64,000 nt of DNA from Craspedostauros australis (GCA_026770025.1 JAMXDE010000051.1:310001-374000), one strand, 5' to 3'. Counted from the stretch's first letter, positions 1 through 11,222 are shown. A program made the numbers and translations. The notes: generated by a model from the letters alone, not told the origin.

Positions 1-1238
1 TGAGTAGCTTGAGATGTGGCGCGTTGCATCCATTTTGCGAGAAAGGTCCACAGTTGCTTCTGCAACTGCAACTGCAACTGCAGCAAAGGCAAGGGCAAGG
101 GCAGCCTCGACTGCCACTGCTGGTGGTGTCAGCAATCCAGCCTCCTTCCTTCGCTCTCCCTTGAAATCCTCCCCACGAGCTTGCGCCCATCTGCCATTCT
201 CAACCGCAGCCGCAACCACGGGCCCAACCGACTCCATCACTGTGCAGCTGGACTACTACCTCTCACCACAATTCGCAGGAGTCGCATCTGCGGTTGTCAA
301 CGATCTGTACGCAAAGCACGGCATCCACCACCTCAACCTCCTCCCAACATGCCTTCCAGGTGAAGAGCAAGGCAGAGTGCGACAGCATCTCAACGACAAT
401 CCATCCCATGTGGCGGTTGGAACCGTGGAACAGAACATCTTCACGCCAACCCTCGCGGCCAATCCCCACCTCCGCACCACCGCTGTGGCAGCCATGTTCC
501 ATCATTCGCCGTTGTGCGTGGCCTTTCTCAAGGATGCACCATCTCCACGTGTGATCGGAGCTCATGAGGACACCGTGGAGCTTCTGCAGAGGCTGTTCCC
601 CAACGACAAGGTCATCGCCAGTCCACGAGCCAGCAAACTGACCGATCTTCTCATCAACGGTTCTGTGACGGGCATCCAGGCCTACACCACCACCGAGGTG
701 CCGACCATCGAGCGCATGCTGCGCGATGATCCTGCTTTGGCAGGCAAGAAGCTGGAGGTGACAGTGTTGGAAGGTATGGCAAGTGGCAGTGCAGGTGGCG
801 GCGTTGCTGGTGGAGCCACAAAGCTTGGATACGGTCAGATGGTGTTCACTGGCGACGAGTGCCTGAGCGGTGATGATGATCGACGCGATGTGGTGAAGGC
901 GTTCTTGCAGGCCACGTTCGAAGGCTGGGAGCATGCCATCCGTCATCCTGAGCTTGCCGCCGAGCAGGTCCTCGAGGCTCAGAAGCGTTTGCTGGATGTG
1001 AACAGCACGGCCGACGGCGAGCTCGGTGATGTGGATCACTGGTATCGTGGATCGTCGAACGAGACACAGCGCGAGTACGATGTGGAGATGACGCGTCTGT
1101 GCAACGATCAGGTGAAGGGCACGTTTCAGGCAGATCGATACGGAGTGATTGATGTTGATCGTTGGGACGAGGCGAATCGTTGGTTGCTCGGAGATGGGTA
1201 CAAGGGCGATAACTATGCCATCGATCCGGCCGTCTGGA
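1..1238. repeat. Left arm of a large inverted repeat
   Basis: Positions 1-1238 are the reverse complement of 4384-5655. Homology is already present at base 1, so the arm may extend beyond the window. It stops after base 1238, where the left copy reads into a stop codon and the right copy continues into the FolD domain. By eye, about 600-1238 matches the partner exactly, whereas about 1-600 carries scattered, mostly synonymous substitutions and a length difference of about 30 nt in an Ala/Thr-rich stretch. Confidence 0.95.
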
Positions 1239-1243
1239 AGTAG
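14..1243 (+). CDS. THI5-like substrate-binding domain protein, truncated duplicate
   Basis: 409 residues, nearly identical to residues 1-419 of the fusion protein on the opposite strand. An Arg/Ala-rich N-terminus of about 75 residues resembles a mitochondrial presequence, and the rest is an SsuA/THI5-type periplasmic-binding-protein fold. The Cys cluster CCCFC of yeast Thi5 (HMP-P synthase) is absent, so pyrimidine synthesis is not supported. The reading frame leaves the duplicated block at base 1238 and stops two codons later with a Lys. It may be a functional single-domain protein or a truncated duplicate; the intact frame and mostly synonymous differences favour coding capacity. It converges on the 3' end of the fusion gene. 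Confidence 0.6.
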   Translation: MWRVASILRERSTVASATATATAAKARARAASTATAGGVSNPASFLRSPLKSSPRACAHLPFSTAAATTGPTDSITVQLDYYLSPQFAGVASAVVNDLYAKHGIHHLNLLPTCLPGEEQGRVRQHLNDNPSHVAVGTVEQNIFTPTLAANPHLRTTAVAAMFHHSPLCVAFLKDAPSPRVIGAHEDTVELLQRLFPNDKVIASPRASKLTDLLINGSVTGIQAYTTTEVPTIERMLRDDPALAGKKLEVTVLEGMASGSAGGGVAGGATKLGYGQMVFTGDECLSGDDDRRDVVKAFLQATFEGWEHAIRHPELAAEQVLEAQKRLLDVNSTADGELGDVDHWYRGSSNETQREYDVEMTRLCNDQVKGTFQADRYGVIDVDRWDEANRWLLGDGYKGDNYAIDPAVWK

Positions 1244-1738
1244 ATTTGCTGCATACCAAGGACATGAGGGAAGGCCAGCAGGCTGGCCAGTGTGCCTTCG
1301 CTCGAAGACTCCACTGTGCCGCAGCTGCCCTGGAGATGTTCTGCACTACACTTGGTATCATACGCACTCGTGCCATACATTTGTACCCCCAGAAAACGTC
1401 TCCCCATAGCCGAAGACTGAGTGTGTGCATCCATCCTCGAACGATGTCGGAACAAAGTAACCAACCATCCAACGCTGAGCCATGCCGATAGACAGCGCAG
1501 AAGCGAGATAGCCATGCCCTCGAGAGAGAACCATTTCAATGAGCTTGACTCAATCGAGGAATACTCCATACTGATAGTGCTCTGAGGAAGGGTTCGCACC
1601 AAATCCACAGCCAGCCATAAATCTTATATAATGTTATATTAATATTTTAGTAGTATTCCTATCGATATCTGGTGCGTTGCTTGGGGTCGCTTGTCACCCT
1701 ACTAGTATTTATACGATGCCGCGGTCCAGCCGCCAACT
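1244..1738. other. Convergent intergenic region
   Basis: Lies between the 3' end of the truncated THI5-like copy and that of the fusion gene. It has an AT-rich stretch at about 1620-1665 (TATAATGTTATATTAATATT) that could hold 3'-end signals for either gene. No gene seen. Confidence 0.5.
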
Positions 1739-4700
1739 CTACTTCGATTCTGGTTTGGAGAAGAGGCAAACGTCTCCGTACGAAAGGAATCGGTATCCGT
1801 TCTCCTGGGCATCCTCGTAGATCTGGCGGATCTTGTTGCCCTTGGAGTCCTTCAGAAAGCCGGAGACCAACAGCATGAGCGTCGAGTCCGGAGCATGGAA
1901 GTTCGTGACGAGGTTGTCCACAACTTGGAAGTCGTACATGGGTGGGAAGATCATCAGCGAGGTCTTTCCGCTAAGGACCTCCGCATCGTCCCGGCCCTCG
2001 ATGAGCGCCTTCAGAGCAGTGACGCGGGAGATGGTACGCCCTTCGCCCACCAGCAGTGGGATCCATTCCATCTGGCCCACCTCGAGGCGGTGGTTGGCAT
2101 CGATGCCACCGTCTGATCCCACGGCTTCGAGTCCGCGAATGCGCTTGACTCCACACCAGAAGAGGGACTCGAGGGTGCGGGTGGAGGTGGTGCCCACGAC
2201 AGTGAGAGACTTGCCAGCTTCGAGCGCCCCGATGATGTTTCGGATTTCTCTCACGGACACGCTGAAGACTTCGGCGTGCATCTCGTGGTCGCGTGCATCC
2301 TCGACAAGCACCGGCTTGAAGGTTCCTGCACCAACGTGCAACGACAGGTAGCTGCAGTTGTCAGAACCGATCTCGTCAAGAACTGGCTTGGTGAAATGGA
2401 GTCCTGCTGTTGGTGCGGCGACTGAACCAGCCTCTACTGCGTAGAGGTTGTTGTATGCCTCTTTGTCGCTGTCTTCAGCGGCACGGTGGAGATACGGTGG
2501 GATGGGCACAGATCCGGCAGACTTCAAGAAGTCCTCGATGGATGCATCGCTCTGAATGCGCACCCAGCACTCCAAACCGTTCCCATCGCTCTTCTCGTCC
2601 TCCAACCACTCTCTATACCAGGGTGATGTCGGAAGCACGAGGATGATGATGCGATCACAGTTGAGAGGATGACGACGGCGGAAGCAATTGGTCAGGCATA
2701 GAATGAATGACTGAATGGGATGGTTGCGGTGTTTTCGTTCGCAAGTAACATTACAACAACAACAGTAGCAGCAGCAGCAGCAACACCAGCAGAATTAACA
2801 ATCAGCGTGAACTCACCCAATCACTTCATCAATCACGACCTGTTGGTTGTCGCCGAGCTCGGTGAATGTTTGCCCAGCCTTGGCGGCGTCAGTGCGGATC
2901 ATGGCACGGAGACGCGTCTCGGAGCACTTCGCGTCCACATCGACGTTTCCCAAATCGAGAATCATGAGCTCGGTCTTTTCAAGTCCGTTCCCGGAAACGA
3001 AGAGGCGAGCATCAAGCACCTTGCTGTCGTTGAAGACAAGATGAGAGCCTTCGATGAGAGATGCGAAAATGTCGGAGAAGTTGTTGTGGTAGGTGACCTT
3101 GCCAGATCCATCCACGTGAAGCACCTTCGAGCTGCCCCTTGGAGAGGCTGGGTGCTTTGCGATGATATCCTCCTTCAAATCGTACGTGTAGTTCTTCATC
3201 TGAATTTGGTCAGCAGCCAGAAGCATGTCAACTGCCATCGTCGCATCGTAGTCCTTCTCGGTGAGACGACTCGCCTCCCAGGTGAAGAACTCCAGCTCCA
3301 GGTCCACCCCGTGCACACAGGCATGGTTGAACTTCATGTTGGCATGGTGGTCCATGATAGTGCTCATCTCATCCACCTTGCGAGCGGCCTCGAGGGCCTC
3401 CGAGTAGGTGTCGAAATGGTAAGTCTTGCGCAGCTTCTCTTGCTCGCACACCCACCCGTTGGACAACGCCGCGGTCTTCCCGCGACTCATCTGCGCCCAC
3501 GCTGCCTTTGCGACATTGCGGAACAGCATGGGGGAGCTCAGCGGACCAATGCCACCTGGAACGGGGCTGAACTTGCATCCGCGTTTGGCAAGGTCGCCAT
3601 CGACGTCGGAAACGAGCCGATCCAACTCTTCCACGAAGGTAGTTCCCACATTGATGACGGCGGCGTCCTTGGAGATCCATTCGGCTGGGATGAGCCCAGG
3701 TTCTCCGGCACAGCAGAGCACGACGTCGGCGTTCTCGACGTACGCCTTGGCGGTCGCTTCAGGAACCTTGGAGTGCAGGACGGTCACCGCTGCTCCCTTC
3801 TGACGGCACATGTGGGCCAGGGGAGAGCCGACGATGGGACTGCGTCCGATGACGACGACTCGTTTGCCTCCGAGCTCCACACCGTACTCCTCCATGAGCG
3901 CGATGGCTCCAGCCGGGGTGACCGGCGGATGCGCGTCGTCATTCCCAATCTCGAGCTGCCCGACGTAGTGAATGCCATCGACGTCCTTCGCAACGTCGAT
4001 CGCCGAGAACACCTTTGCCGAGTCGATATGTTCCGGCATCGGCCACATGAGCTGGATGCCATCGACCGAGTCGTCCTTTTGGAGCATGTACAGCTCACTG
4101 AGGAGGGACTCTGTGGTGGTGGTAGCCCCGTCCATGTTGATTTCGGTGACATCGAAGTTGTTGGCACGCCCGACCTCGGACTTGGCAAACCAGCTGCGCG
4201 ATGCGTCGCTGTAAATCTCGAGTCGGCGCGTTCCGTGGGCGTAGCGTTTGAGTTCACCGACAGTCACGACGGCGAGTGAAGGGCGACGGCCGTACGTCTG
4301 TTCGAAGTGCACAGCGGAAGACTTGGCCTCGCCCAGCAGGCGATGGGCCAGCTGGTTGCCACCGAGCATCTGCGCTGGTGGTGTCCAGACGGCCGGATCG
4401 ATGGCATAGTTATCGCCCTTGTACCCATCTCCGAGCAACCAACGATTCGCCTCGTCCCAACGATCAACATCAATCACTCCGTATCGATCTGCCTGAAACG
4501 TGCCCTTCACCTGATCGTTGCACAGACGCGTCATCTCCACATCGTACTCGCGCTGTGTCTCGTTCGACGATCCACGATACCAGTGATCCACATCACCGAG
4601 CTCGCCGTCGGCCGTGCTGTTCACATCCAGCAAACGCTTCTGAGCCTCGAGGACCTGCTCGGCGGCAAGCTCAGGATGACGGATGGCATGCTCCCAGCCT

Positions 4701-5641
4701 TCGAACGTGGCCTGCAAGAACGCCTTCACCACATCGCGTCGATCATCATCACCGCTCAGGCACTCGTCGCCAGTGAACACCATCTGACCGTATCCAAGCT
4801 TTGTGGCTCCACCAGCAACGCCGCCACCTGCACTGCCACTTGCCATACCTTCCAACACTGTCACCTCCAGCTTCTTGCCTGCCAAAGCAGGATCATCGCG
4901 CAGCATGCGCTCGATGGTCGGCACCTCGGTGGTGGTGTAGGCCTGGATGCCCGTCACAGAACCGTTGATGAGAAGATCGGTCAGTTTGCTGGCTCGTGGA
5001 CTGGCGATGACCTTGTCGTTGGGGAACAGCCTCTGCAGCAGCTCCACGGTGTCCTCATGAGCTCCGATCACACGCGGAGATGGTGCATCCTTGAGGAAGG
5101 CCACGCACAACGGCGAATGATGGAACATGGCTGCCACAGCGGTGGTGCGGAGATGAGGATTGGCCGCGAGGGTTGGTGTGAAGATGTTCTGTTCCACGGT
5201 TCCAACCGCCACATGGGATGGGTTGTCGTTGAGATGCTGTCGCACTCTGCCTTGCTCTTCACCTGGAAGGCATGTTGGGAGGAGGTTGAGGTTCTGGATG
5301 CCGTGCTTTGCGTACAGATCATTGACAACCGCAGATGCGACTCCTGCGAACTGTGGTGAGAGGTAGTAGTCCAGCTGCACAGTGATGGAGTCGGTTGGGC
5401 CCGTGGTTGCGGCTGCAGTTGAGAATGGCAGATGGGCGCAAGCTCGTGGGGAGGACTTCAAGGGAGAGCGAAGGAAGGAGGACCCGTTGCTGACACCACC
5501 ACCACCAGCAGCAGCAGCAGTGGTAGTTGCAGTGGTAGTTGCAGTGGCAGTTGAGGCTGCCCTTGCCCTTGCCTTTGCTGCAGTTGCAGTTGCAGAAGCA
5601 ACTGTGGACCTTTCTCGCAAAATGGATGCAACGCGCCACAT
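1739..5641 (-). CDS. Four-domain fusion: THI5-like, FolD-like, pterin carbinolamine dehydratase-like, QueA
   Basis: Two exons, complement(1739-2612, 2817-5641); the 204-nt intron has GTGAGT and TATAG ends and joins in frame to give 1232 residues. Residues 1-75: basic, Ala/Thr-rich, presequence-like. About 83-418: SsuA/THI5-like domain. About 422-722: methylenetetrahydrofolate dehydrogenase/cyclohydrolase fold, seen in KDVDG, VIGRSPIVGSPLAH and PVPGGIGPL. About 724-808: pterin-4a-carbinolamine dehydratase-like, with the HH pair, a Trp at the third conserved position and LTEKD. About 812-1232: QueA, the S-adenosylmethionine:tRNA ribosyltransferase-isomerase of queuosine synthesis, with LVFNDSKVLDARLF, GSVAAPTAGLHF, LHVGAGTFKPV, VGTTSTRTLES and TNFHAPDSTLM. 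QueA is normally bacterial; most eukaryotes salvage queuine instead. The FolD part seems to lack the usual Lys of the Tyr-x3-Lys motif and the Gln of the GxxxQLPLP-type motif. Mitochondrial location is inferred only from the N-terminus. Confidence 0.88.
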
Positions 5642-5655
5642 CTCAAGCTACTCAA
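4384..5655. repeat. Right arm of the large inverted repeat
   Basis: Reverse complement of 1-1238; it covers the 5' end and the THI5-like domain of the four-domain fusion gene. The outer limit cannot be fixed because the partner begins at the window edge. A 12-bp unit (CAATTGATTGAC) is repeated twice just outside, at 5669-5692. Confidence 0.95.
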
Positions 5656-6598
5656 CGTCTGTCTCGATCAATTGATTGACCAATTGATTGACCAATGGAT
5701 AGATGATGATGTGAACGTGAAGCTCCACAAGAACGATGCAAGGTAGAAAGGGTACCAAAGGCCCTTGATCGCTTTTTATGGCGCCGCATGGACAATAATT
5801 CTCCACCAACCTCTCAATCGCGACATTTCCCACAATGGTGACTGTGGTTTTCGCCTGTTCTGTCGCTTTGTTTCTTGACGCAATTCTGGTGATTCGAGCG
5901 TGTTGTTGTGGTCATCGTGATCGACTCTCACGTCATTCGTCTCGCAACTGTGTGAGCTCATTGGTTGTCACCTTGAAGTTTGCGTTCGTCAGTAGTGCGA
6001 CCGAAGATCACAAGTTGGCCACAGAATCGTCCAATCAAAACGTCCGCAGCAGTTGAAGATGTCATCGCCTCATTTTTTTGCAAATTCGCCATTTGCGCGA
6101 ATTTGGTGCTGGCATTTCCTCTGTTGTTTGTGGATTCCACGCGACAGTGCTCGGCGACGCAACTGCCCATCCTTTGTGGGTATGGTACGGCTACATCATC
6201 AGGTCTTTTGGATTCGACCAGAGAGATTTACCATCAACGTCGCCATCATCAATCCATGCATACCAGTGCACTATTATTGAAGTCTGGTTGTTGGTTTGCG
6301 CTGAGTTTGAAATGCCAAAGACAACATGCTCTGCATCTCCTTCTCACATTGAGTGGCGGAGTTGCGAGACTTGCAAACGAGCGAAGCGAGTTGGCCTGAA
6401 AGACAAGAGCCTTGGGCGCCAGTTCCCCACTGGGATTTGATGAAAGTGCGAAAGCCGATCCCATAGTACTGCACGACTCAACTGATCTGGCTCGTACGGA
6501 AATGATTGGGATAGAGTGGGACCATCCATCCCGCTGGTCGTTTATACCGTTCCACTCTTCCTAGGATAATACTCGCACCTACTTGTACATATGATAAT
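5656..6598. other. Intergenic region, no gene recognised
   Basis: Upstream of the fusion gene and downstream of the sulfotransferase-like gene. Short ORFs on both strands show no recognisable domain. It should contain the fusion gene promoter. Confidence 0.4.
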
Positions 6599-8311
6599 CT
6601 AGTCCCAGTCTCGGGCCAGGCTTTCGTACAGCTGCTCCATAGTTCGGACGCCGTCAAACAACCTCTCCATGTCCAGGGTACAGTACTCTCGCTTCTTGTT
6701 CACGATGCGTTGAAATGATGCCCGGTGCGCTGCCTCACCTTTCGGCGTGGCGTACCATTCCGGCATCCACTTGCGTTCCAGAGCGAGGGACAACTCCAGC
6801 AACTGGTCGAGCTCCTCCTGCTTGGGGCACTTCAATGGAAAATCCGCGAACGTCTTGTTCAGATCCGTCCCGTGATAACTCGCCAGCTTCCCCGCCATGC
6901 CGGGCCTCGCCCTCTTCGCCTGCATGGCCGCGTTGATCACGCCACGTTGAGCGGCCGTGTAGGCGATGTCGTTGTACGCAAACCACGACATGCTGCGCAC
7001 GTTTCGCGGCGGTTCCTCCGTGCGGTTGTTCAGATACTCGCAGGCTCTGGGAGCATCCTGGATGAAATCGCACATCAGCTGCTTCGTGATCTGGCGTTCC
7101 GAGTGCATGTTCATGATGTGCACACGAAAACCGGCATCCCTCCATTTGGTAGCAATTCCGTCGAGGTAGATCCAGATGTAGGCCACCATCATCTGCTGGC
7201 CGTAGATCCGCGAGGAATCCCTGCTGATTGCAAGCCAATCCTGGATGGTCGGCCATGTCGCGTTGTGCGGTTTGCCGCCCTTCGAGGGCCATTTCATGCA
7301 CTGTTTCGGCTCGTATCGGATCGCCTGCATGTTGAACTGCTTGACGCTGCTGAGGATCCATTCCGCGAAACGTCGGTACGTGAGCACCACGGTGACGTTG
7401 AGGCCCTGCGTCAGATCTTTCAGGTTCTCGAAATAGATCGGATCGCTGTAGACCGCGTCCCGTTCATACAGTTCCGTGATGGAATATAGCTCGTTGCTGA
7501 TGATCAAGGACATTCCCGTCTTCTTCAGCTTGTTGAACAGCAGCTTCGTCATTCGGATGCAGGCGGGAGCGTGCGCTCTTGCTCTTTTCACGGGGTCCTC
7601 GATGCGCTGCTTCTTCCGGACGAACCTAGCGTACTCGCCAAGCATGCAGTCTTTATCCCACATCTGCGCCACAGAATCAATGTCCTTGTTTTTAAACACG
7701 CCATGGTAGTGGCTGATTCCCCACTGAAGGTACTTGTCTTCATCCGCGAGTATCGAGGTCTTCGCGAGTTGCCTCATGTCGATCTGCAACGTGGTCGTCG
7801 CAGTCTTGGCCGGTCCAAGGTGCAAGATCAGCTGAGATTGCTTGGGCGGGTCCTGCACTTGCTCCCCTTGTGCCTGCAGATGATCGTCAGGTTGCTGATC
7901 CTGCATCGCATCCTGCACCGCATCTCCTGGCAAAGACACAGCGACGGAAGCAGGCGCGTTTCCGATGTCCTTCGCAGCTCCATCTATTGGCATGCGCCTA
8001 TTCGACACCAGGGGGATCTCGTTCGCGTCACCCGCCGGCTGAGTCATGGAAGAGAGTCTGGAAACACTCCAGACGTTGCACAGGACGGAGACCGCAAGGA
8101 AGAAGGCTAGGATCATGATCGACAGCGATCGTATTGATCGCCGTTTTGGACGATGCTTATGGCTAGACTGGCTTGGGCGATCGTTTGCGTCACCTTGGCC
8201 AGGACCGTGACCGCGATAGTCACCATCACGGATCTCGGTCTTCGACTTGGACTTGGTGCGTCCGCCATCATCGCGGATACGCTTGCTGGGCTTCTTTGAC
8301 GTGCCGGCCAT
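6599..8311 (-). CDS. Type II membrane sulfotransferase-like protein
   Basis: 570 residues from the ATG at 8311; the frame is open further upstream but only with a GTG. The N-terminus is Lys/Arg-rich and cytosolic, followed by one hydrophobic segment at about residues 60-80 (IMILAFFLAVSVLCNVW), giving type II Golgi topology. A linker of about 80 polar residues follows. The luminal domain opens with LILHLGPAKTATTTLQ, the phosphosulfate-binding loop typical of PAPS-dependent sulfotransferases, and continues with LIISNELYSI and a VVLTYRRFAEW segment like the 3'-phosphate-binding region. It probably sulfates a glycan or glycoprotein in the secretory pathway; the acceptor cannot be predicted. No intron is seen. 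Confidence 0.7.
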   Translation of the reverse strand: MAGTSKKPSKRIRDDGGRTKSKSKTEIRDGDYRGHGPGQGDANDRPSQSSHKHRPKRRSIRSLSIMILAFFLAVSVLCNVWSVSRLSSMTQPAGDANEIPLVSNRRMPIDGAAKDIGNAPASVAVSLPGDAVQDAMQDQQPDDHLQAQGEQVQDPPKQSQLILHLGPAKTATTTLQIDMRQLAKTSILADEDKYLQWGISHYHGVFKNKDIDSVAQMWDKDCMLGEYARFVRKKQRIEDPVKRARAHAPACIRMTKLLFNKLKKTGMSLIISNELYSITELYERDAVYSDPIYFENLKDLTQGLNVTVVLTYRRFAEWILSSVKQFNMQAIRYEPKQCMKWPSKGGKPHNATWPTIQDWLAISRDSSRIYGQQMMVAYIWIYLDGIATKWRDAGFRVHIMNMHSERQITKQLMCDFIQDAPRACEYLNNRTEEPPRNVRSMSWFAYNDIAYTAAQRGVINAAMQAKRARPGMAGKLASYHGTDLNKTFADFPLKCPKQEELDQLLELSLALERKWMPEWYATPKGEAAHRASFQRIVNKKREYCTLDMERLFDGVRTMEQLYESLARDWD

Positions 8312-8356
8312 GGTTGTCTTATCTTCGTGCGACCGCTCCTCCCACACCTGCTTCAC

Positions 8357-11190
8357 ACTGGAGACGGTGGTGACATCGGCGATGCCCGAGCAGCTGCAGG
8401 CAATGACTGTATGGGACCCGAGCGTGTACGTGCACTGAGTATGTGCTATACAATAATATTATATGTTTGTGGAGTACGTGGAGTATGAAGTGTATGAGAC
8501 TGGCAGGTGTTGCAGCACCAGAATGGCGAGAGAACCACGGAGCATTGGTGACCAGCGCGGACCATACTCGCACACAACAAGTAATCGCAGGAGCATTGGT
8601 TGTTCCAATGACCCTGGCGACCGCGACGTTGGTGGTGATGCCAACAGGCACATCAACCACAGGAAACCGTCCGAGGGAGGTCGTTCACGAGTTCATGGCA
8701 TAATCGAATCCCGATTGCTTCCGTTTTGGTCGACGAGAACAACCTTGGCAATTCAACGGTCATGTTGGCCGTTATTTATACATGACTTGTTTTGAAACGT
8801 GCCACATAGGGATTCACGGCAAATACATAATTATCCATAAATTGAGACACACGATGAGTGGACAATTGGAGAAAAGAACGCAACCAGCCCATCACGATCA
8901 CAGCAAGATCTCCACCGAACTTTGCCTTTCACGTCTGTGAGCTGGAAGAACGAAGGATCGGGATGGGATGGATGCTTCCACACAACAACACCGTGGCAAA
9001 GTATTGCTCTTGTCCATCGCGGGTGAGACCAGTGGCACCAAGAGAATCGATAGCATGTCGCCCAGAAATGCAAATTCCAACGATCGAAAGCGTCGCGATC
9101 GCGGGGTGGCGTGCTTTGCGCCATCTCTCTCTCTCTCTCTCTCCGCATTGCGATCATCGCTTCACCTCCATACCTCGCACGCACCAGTACGCTTCAGCAT
9201 TGCTTGCGAATCCTGCTACTGCTGCTGTTGCTGTTGCTGTTGCTGTTGTTGCCGTTTTTAATCTCGTGACTCAAGATGTCGTATGTCCCGTTCAGCCACA
9301 AAGAGTTCAGCTTTGTGATCGTTGCGCAGCGTGCGGAGCGCTGGCGATGTCTTGGGTCGTTTGCCGCTGTCACATCAGAGTGATCCCTTGCACCATGGAC
9401 GGGAGACAAATATGTATATATATATGGAGCCGGATTCAGACAAGGGAGAATGCTGGACTCTGCTGTTGCCGACACACAAGCATGGGCACCATACGAGCCA
9501 CTCTTGACAGGACCGGTTCTTCCTTCTGAATTGTCACTGACTTGTGCATCTACGCGAGAACAGCAAGGATCACTCCACAGTCGCGTTGTCGCCAGGTTTG
9601 TCGGTCGTCACGTGCTGTGCGACATCATGCAGAGCACAAAGAAGGAGAAGGTGCAGACGAGAGGCCAGGACAGAATCGGACGGGATGCAATGTCAATGGA
9701 TGATGTGATAGCACCACTTGGTCTTACAACTATGCAACGAGGCAGCAGGGGCCGGCGGAAGCTTCAAGTTTCACATCGTGGGTGCGTGGTTGGCGAGGCG
9801 CAGAACCGGGAATGGATGCAGCGCCAAGTGGGAGAATCATCCTTCACTCCACTTTCTGATGCGATCGCCGATCGCCGATTGTGGATTGCGGGTTGGCGAT
9901 TGCTGCTTCTTGTGAGGCAGATAGTGCTCTCTCTCTCTCTCTTTCTCATGCCGCATGCCGCATGCTGCATGGCCTGCCATGTACATCAGGGCGAGTCGTC
10001 GCACCCCAGACGCATGGTACTACCAACAGTGCCATTGATTTGGTGTTGGGTCTGGTGCTGGTGTTGGCGCTGGGATTGGTGTTGACGAAGATGGAGATGG
10101 CTCAGGTGATCAAAGATACCTCCCACACATGCCGCAGCTCGTAGCTGGCACATCCCTTGCCTCCGACCTCGGAGGTTGTGCCCTAGATGTTGTGCCCTAG
10201 ATGTTGCGCCCATGAACGCTTTCTCGTCAGTGGGACATCAGACACGCAAACCAAGACAACGAGGCATAGCACGTGAGGCATGGAGTGGCTAAACCGCCTC
10301 CTCGAACTCAATCACGAAAGCGAAAGCGTGACAACAGTGTCTTGTTCCCTTTGTTCGTTGTTCGCTGGCGCGACATTGTTGCTGTTTTGGATCCAGGAGG
10401 TGGTGCCGAGACAAGGGAGGAGCTGGCATCTTTTGACATCGTTGTCGAAGTCCGAGCAGAGTACCAGCAGGGTACGTATGACTACTCTGCTCCGCCCCGT
10501 TTTTATCGCTGTGCAGAATAGCGCGGTTCGTGATGCGCTGTTTGGATTTGCGAGCGGATGTCCTCTTACTGGGATTGTACGTTTGCTGCCGTTGGACATT
10601 TGTGACTCACAGAAATGTCGTGGTGTCTCTGCGTTATGTTCCTTCCCGGTGACCAGGAACCCATCGGACAGAACTGCTACAACAAGACTTCGTATGATTG
10701 CACAAAAGTTGATTCGACGACTAAGCAAGACCAACGAGGCTGTTGAAGAATCACGAGTAAGTGGGCATAGGACACGATATGCTTTGTCCGATAGCCAATC
10801 ATATCGTTGTTTCGGTTGAAGGCTTTTCTCAATGTTCGTGTCATGGACATTTCGGACATGCATCGATGCTTTCGCCGCTCAGATTTTTGTAGTCGTGAAC
10901 TCTGTTTGCATGGCTTTCATTGAACTTCTGACCAAACAAGAGTGTGTCCACACCAATCTCGGAACCACATCCCCACCGACTTCACACTCAAGGCGATCTA
11001 TCACGTGGTAGTTGATGGCATCGGCACCATCAGGACAAATGTGCTCTCTGTCGTCGCCTCGCGAAAGAGACATCACTGCACTGGTTCAACTTCGGCTCAG
11101 CGGTCGCACTCGCAGCTCATACATAGTCCTGTCTGCTTCAATGTCCACGAGAGGTTCAACTTCACAACTCCAAGGGCCGTTCGTGTACGC
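8357..11190. other. Long intergenic region with simple repeats
   Basis: No gene with a recognisable domain. It contains an AT-rich element at 8446-8464 upstream of the sulfotransferase-like gene, a (CT)n run at 9123-9143, a GCTGTT-rich triplet run at about 9216-9250, a second (CT)n run near 9929-9942, and a 14-bp unit (GTTGTGCCCTAGAT) repeated twice at 10175-10202 with a partial third copy. Three CACGTG motifs (about 9607, 10269 and 11003) could be bHLH or bZIP sites. Confidence 0.4.
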
Positions 11191-11222
11191 AACACCACAA
11201 CACCACAACACCACAACACCAC
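11191..11222. repeat. 8-bp tandem repeat (AACACCAC, four copies)
   Basis: Four perfect copies, followed by further CA-rich imperfect repeats at about 11255-11290 and 11450-11515 (ACCACAC and ACCATAC units). All lie upstream of the TPR-like gene start at 11518, so they may form a CA-rich promoter or 5' leader. Confidence 0.9.

Noticed and set aside
14..1243. Calling the THI5-like domain an HMP-phosphate (thiamine pyrimidine) synthase
   Set aside because: The Cys motif of Thi5/NMT1 enzymes is absent; only the binding-protein fold is supported.
2720..4279. Antisense ORF of about 520 codons opposite the fusion gene
   Set aside because: The opposite strand has four clear protein families across this stretch; the antisense product matches nothing.
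4307..5359. Antisense ORF opposite the THI5-like domain
   Set aside because: A shadow frame, duplicated in the left arm for the same reason.
1..5655. Inverted repeat as a pure assembly artefact
   Set aside because: The arms differ by substitutions and indels in their outer halves and the left copy has its own terminus, so two real copies are more likely, though long reads should confirm.
5835..6056. Short ORF with a signal-peptide-like start
   Set aside because: Only 73 codons, no plastid motif, no family, no conserved neighbour.
9450..10085. ORF of about 210 codons between the sulfotransferase-like and TPR-like genes
   Set aside because: It contains simple repeats and no domain pattern; probably chance.
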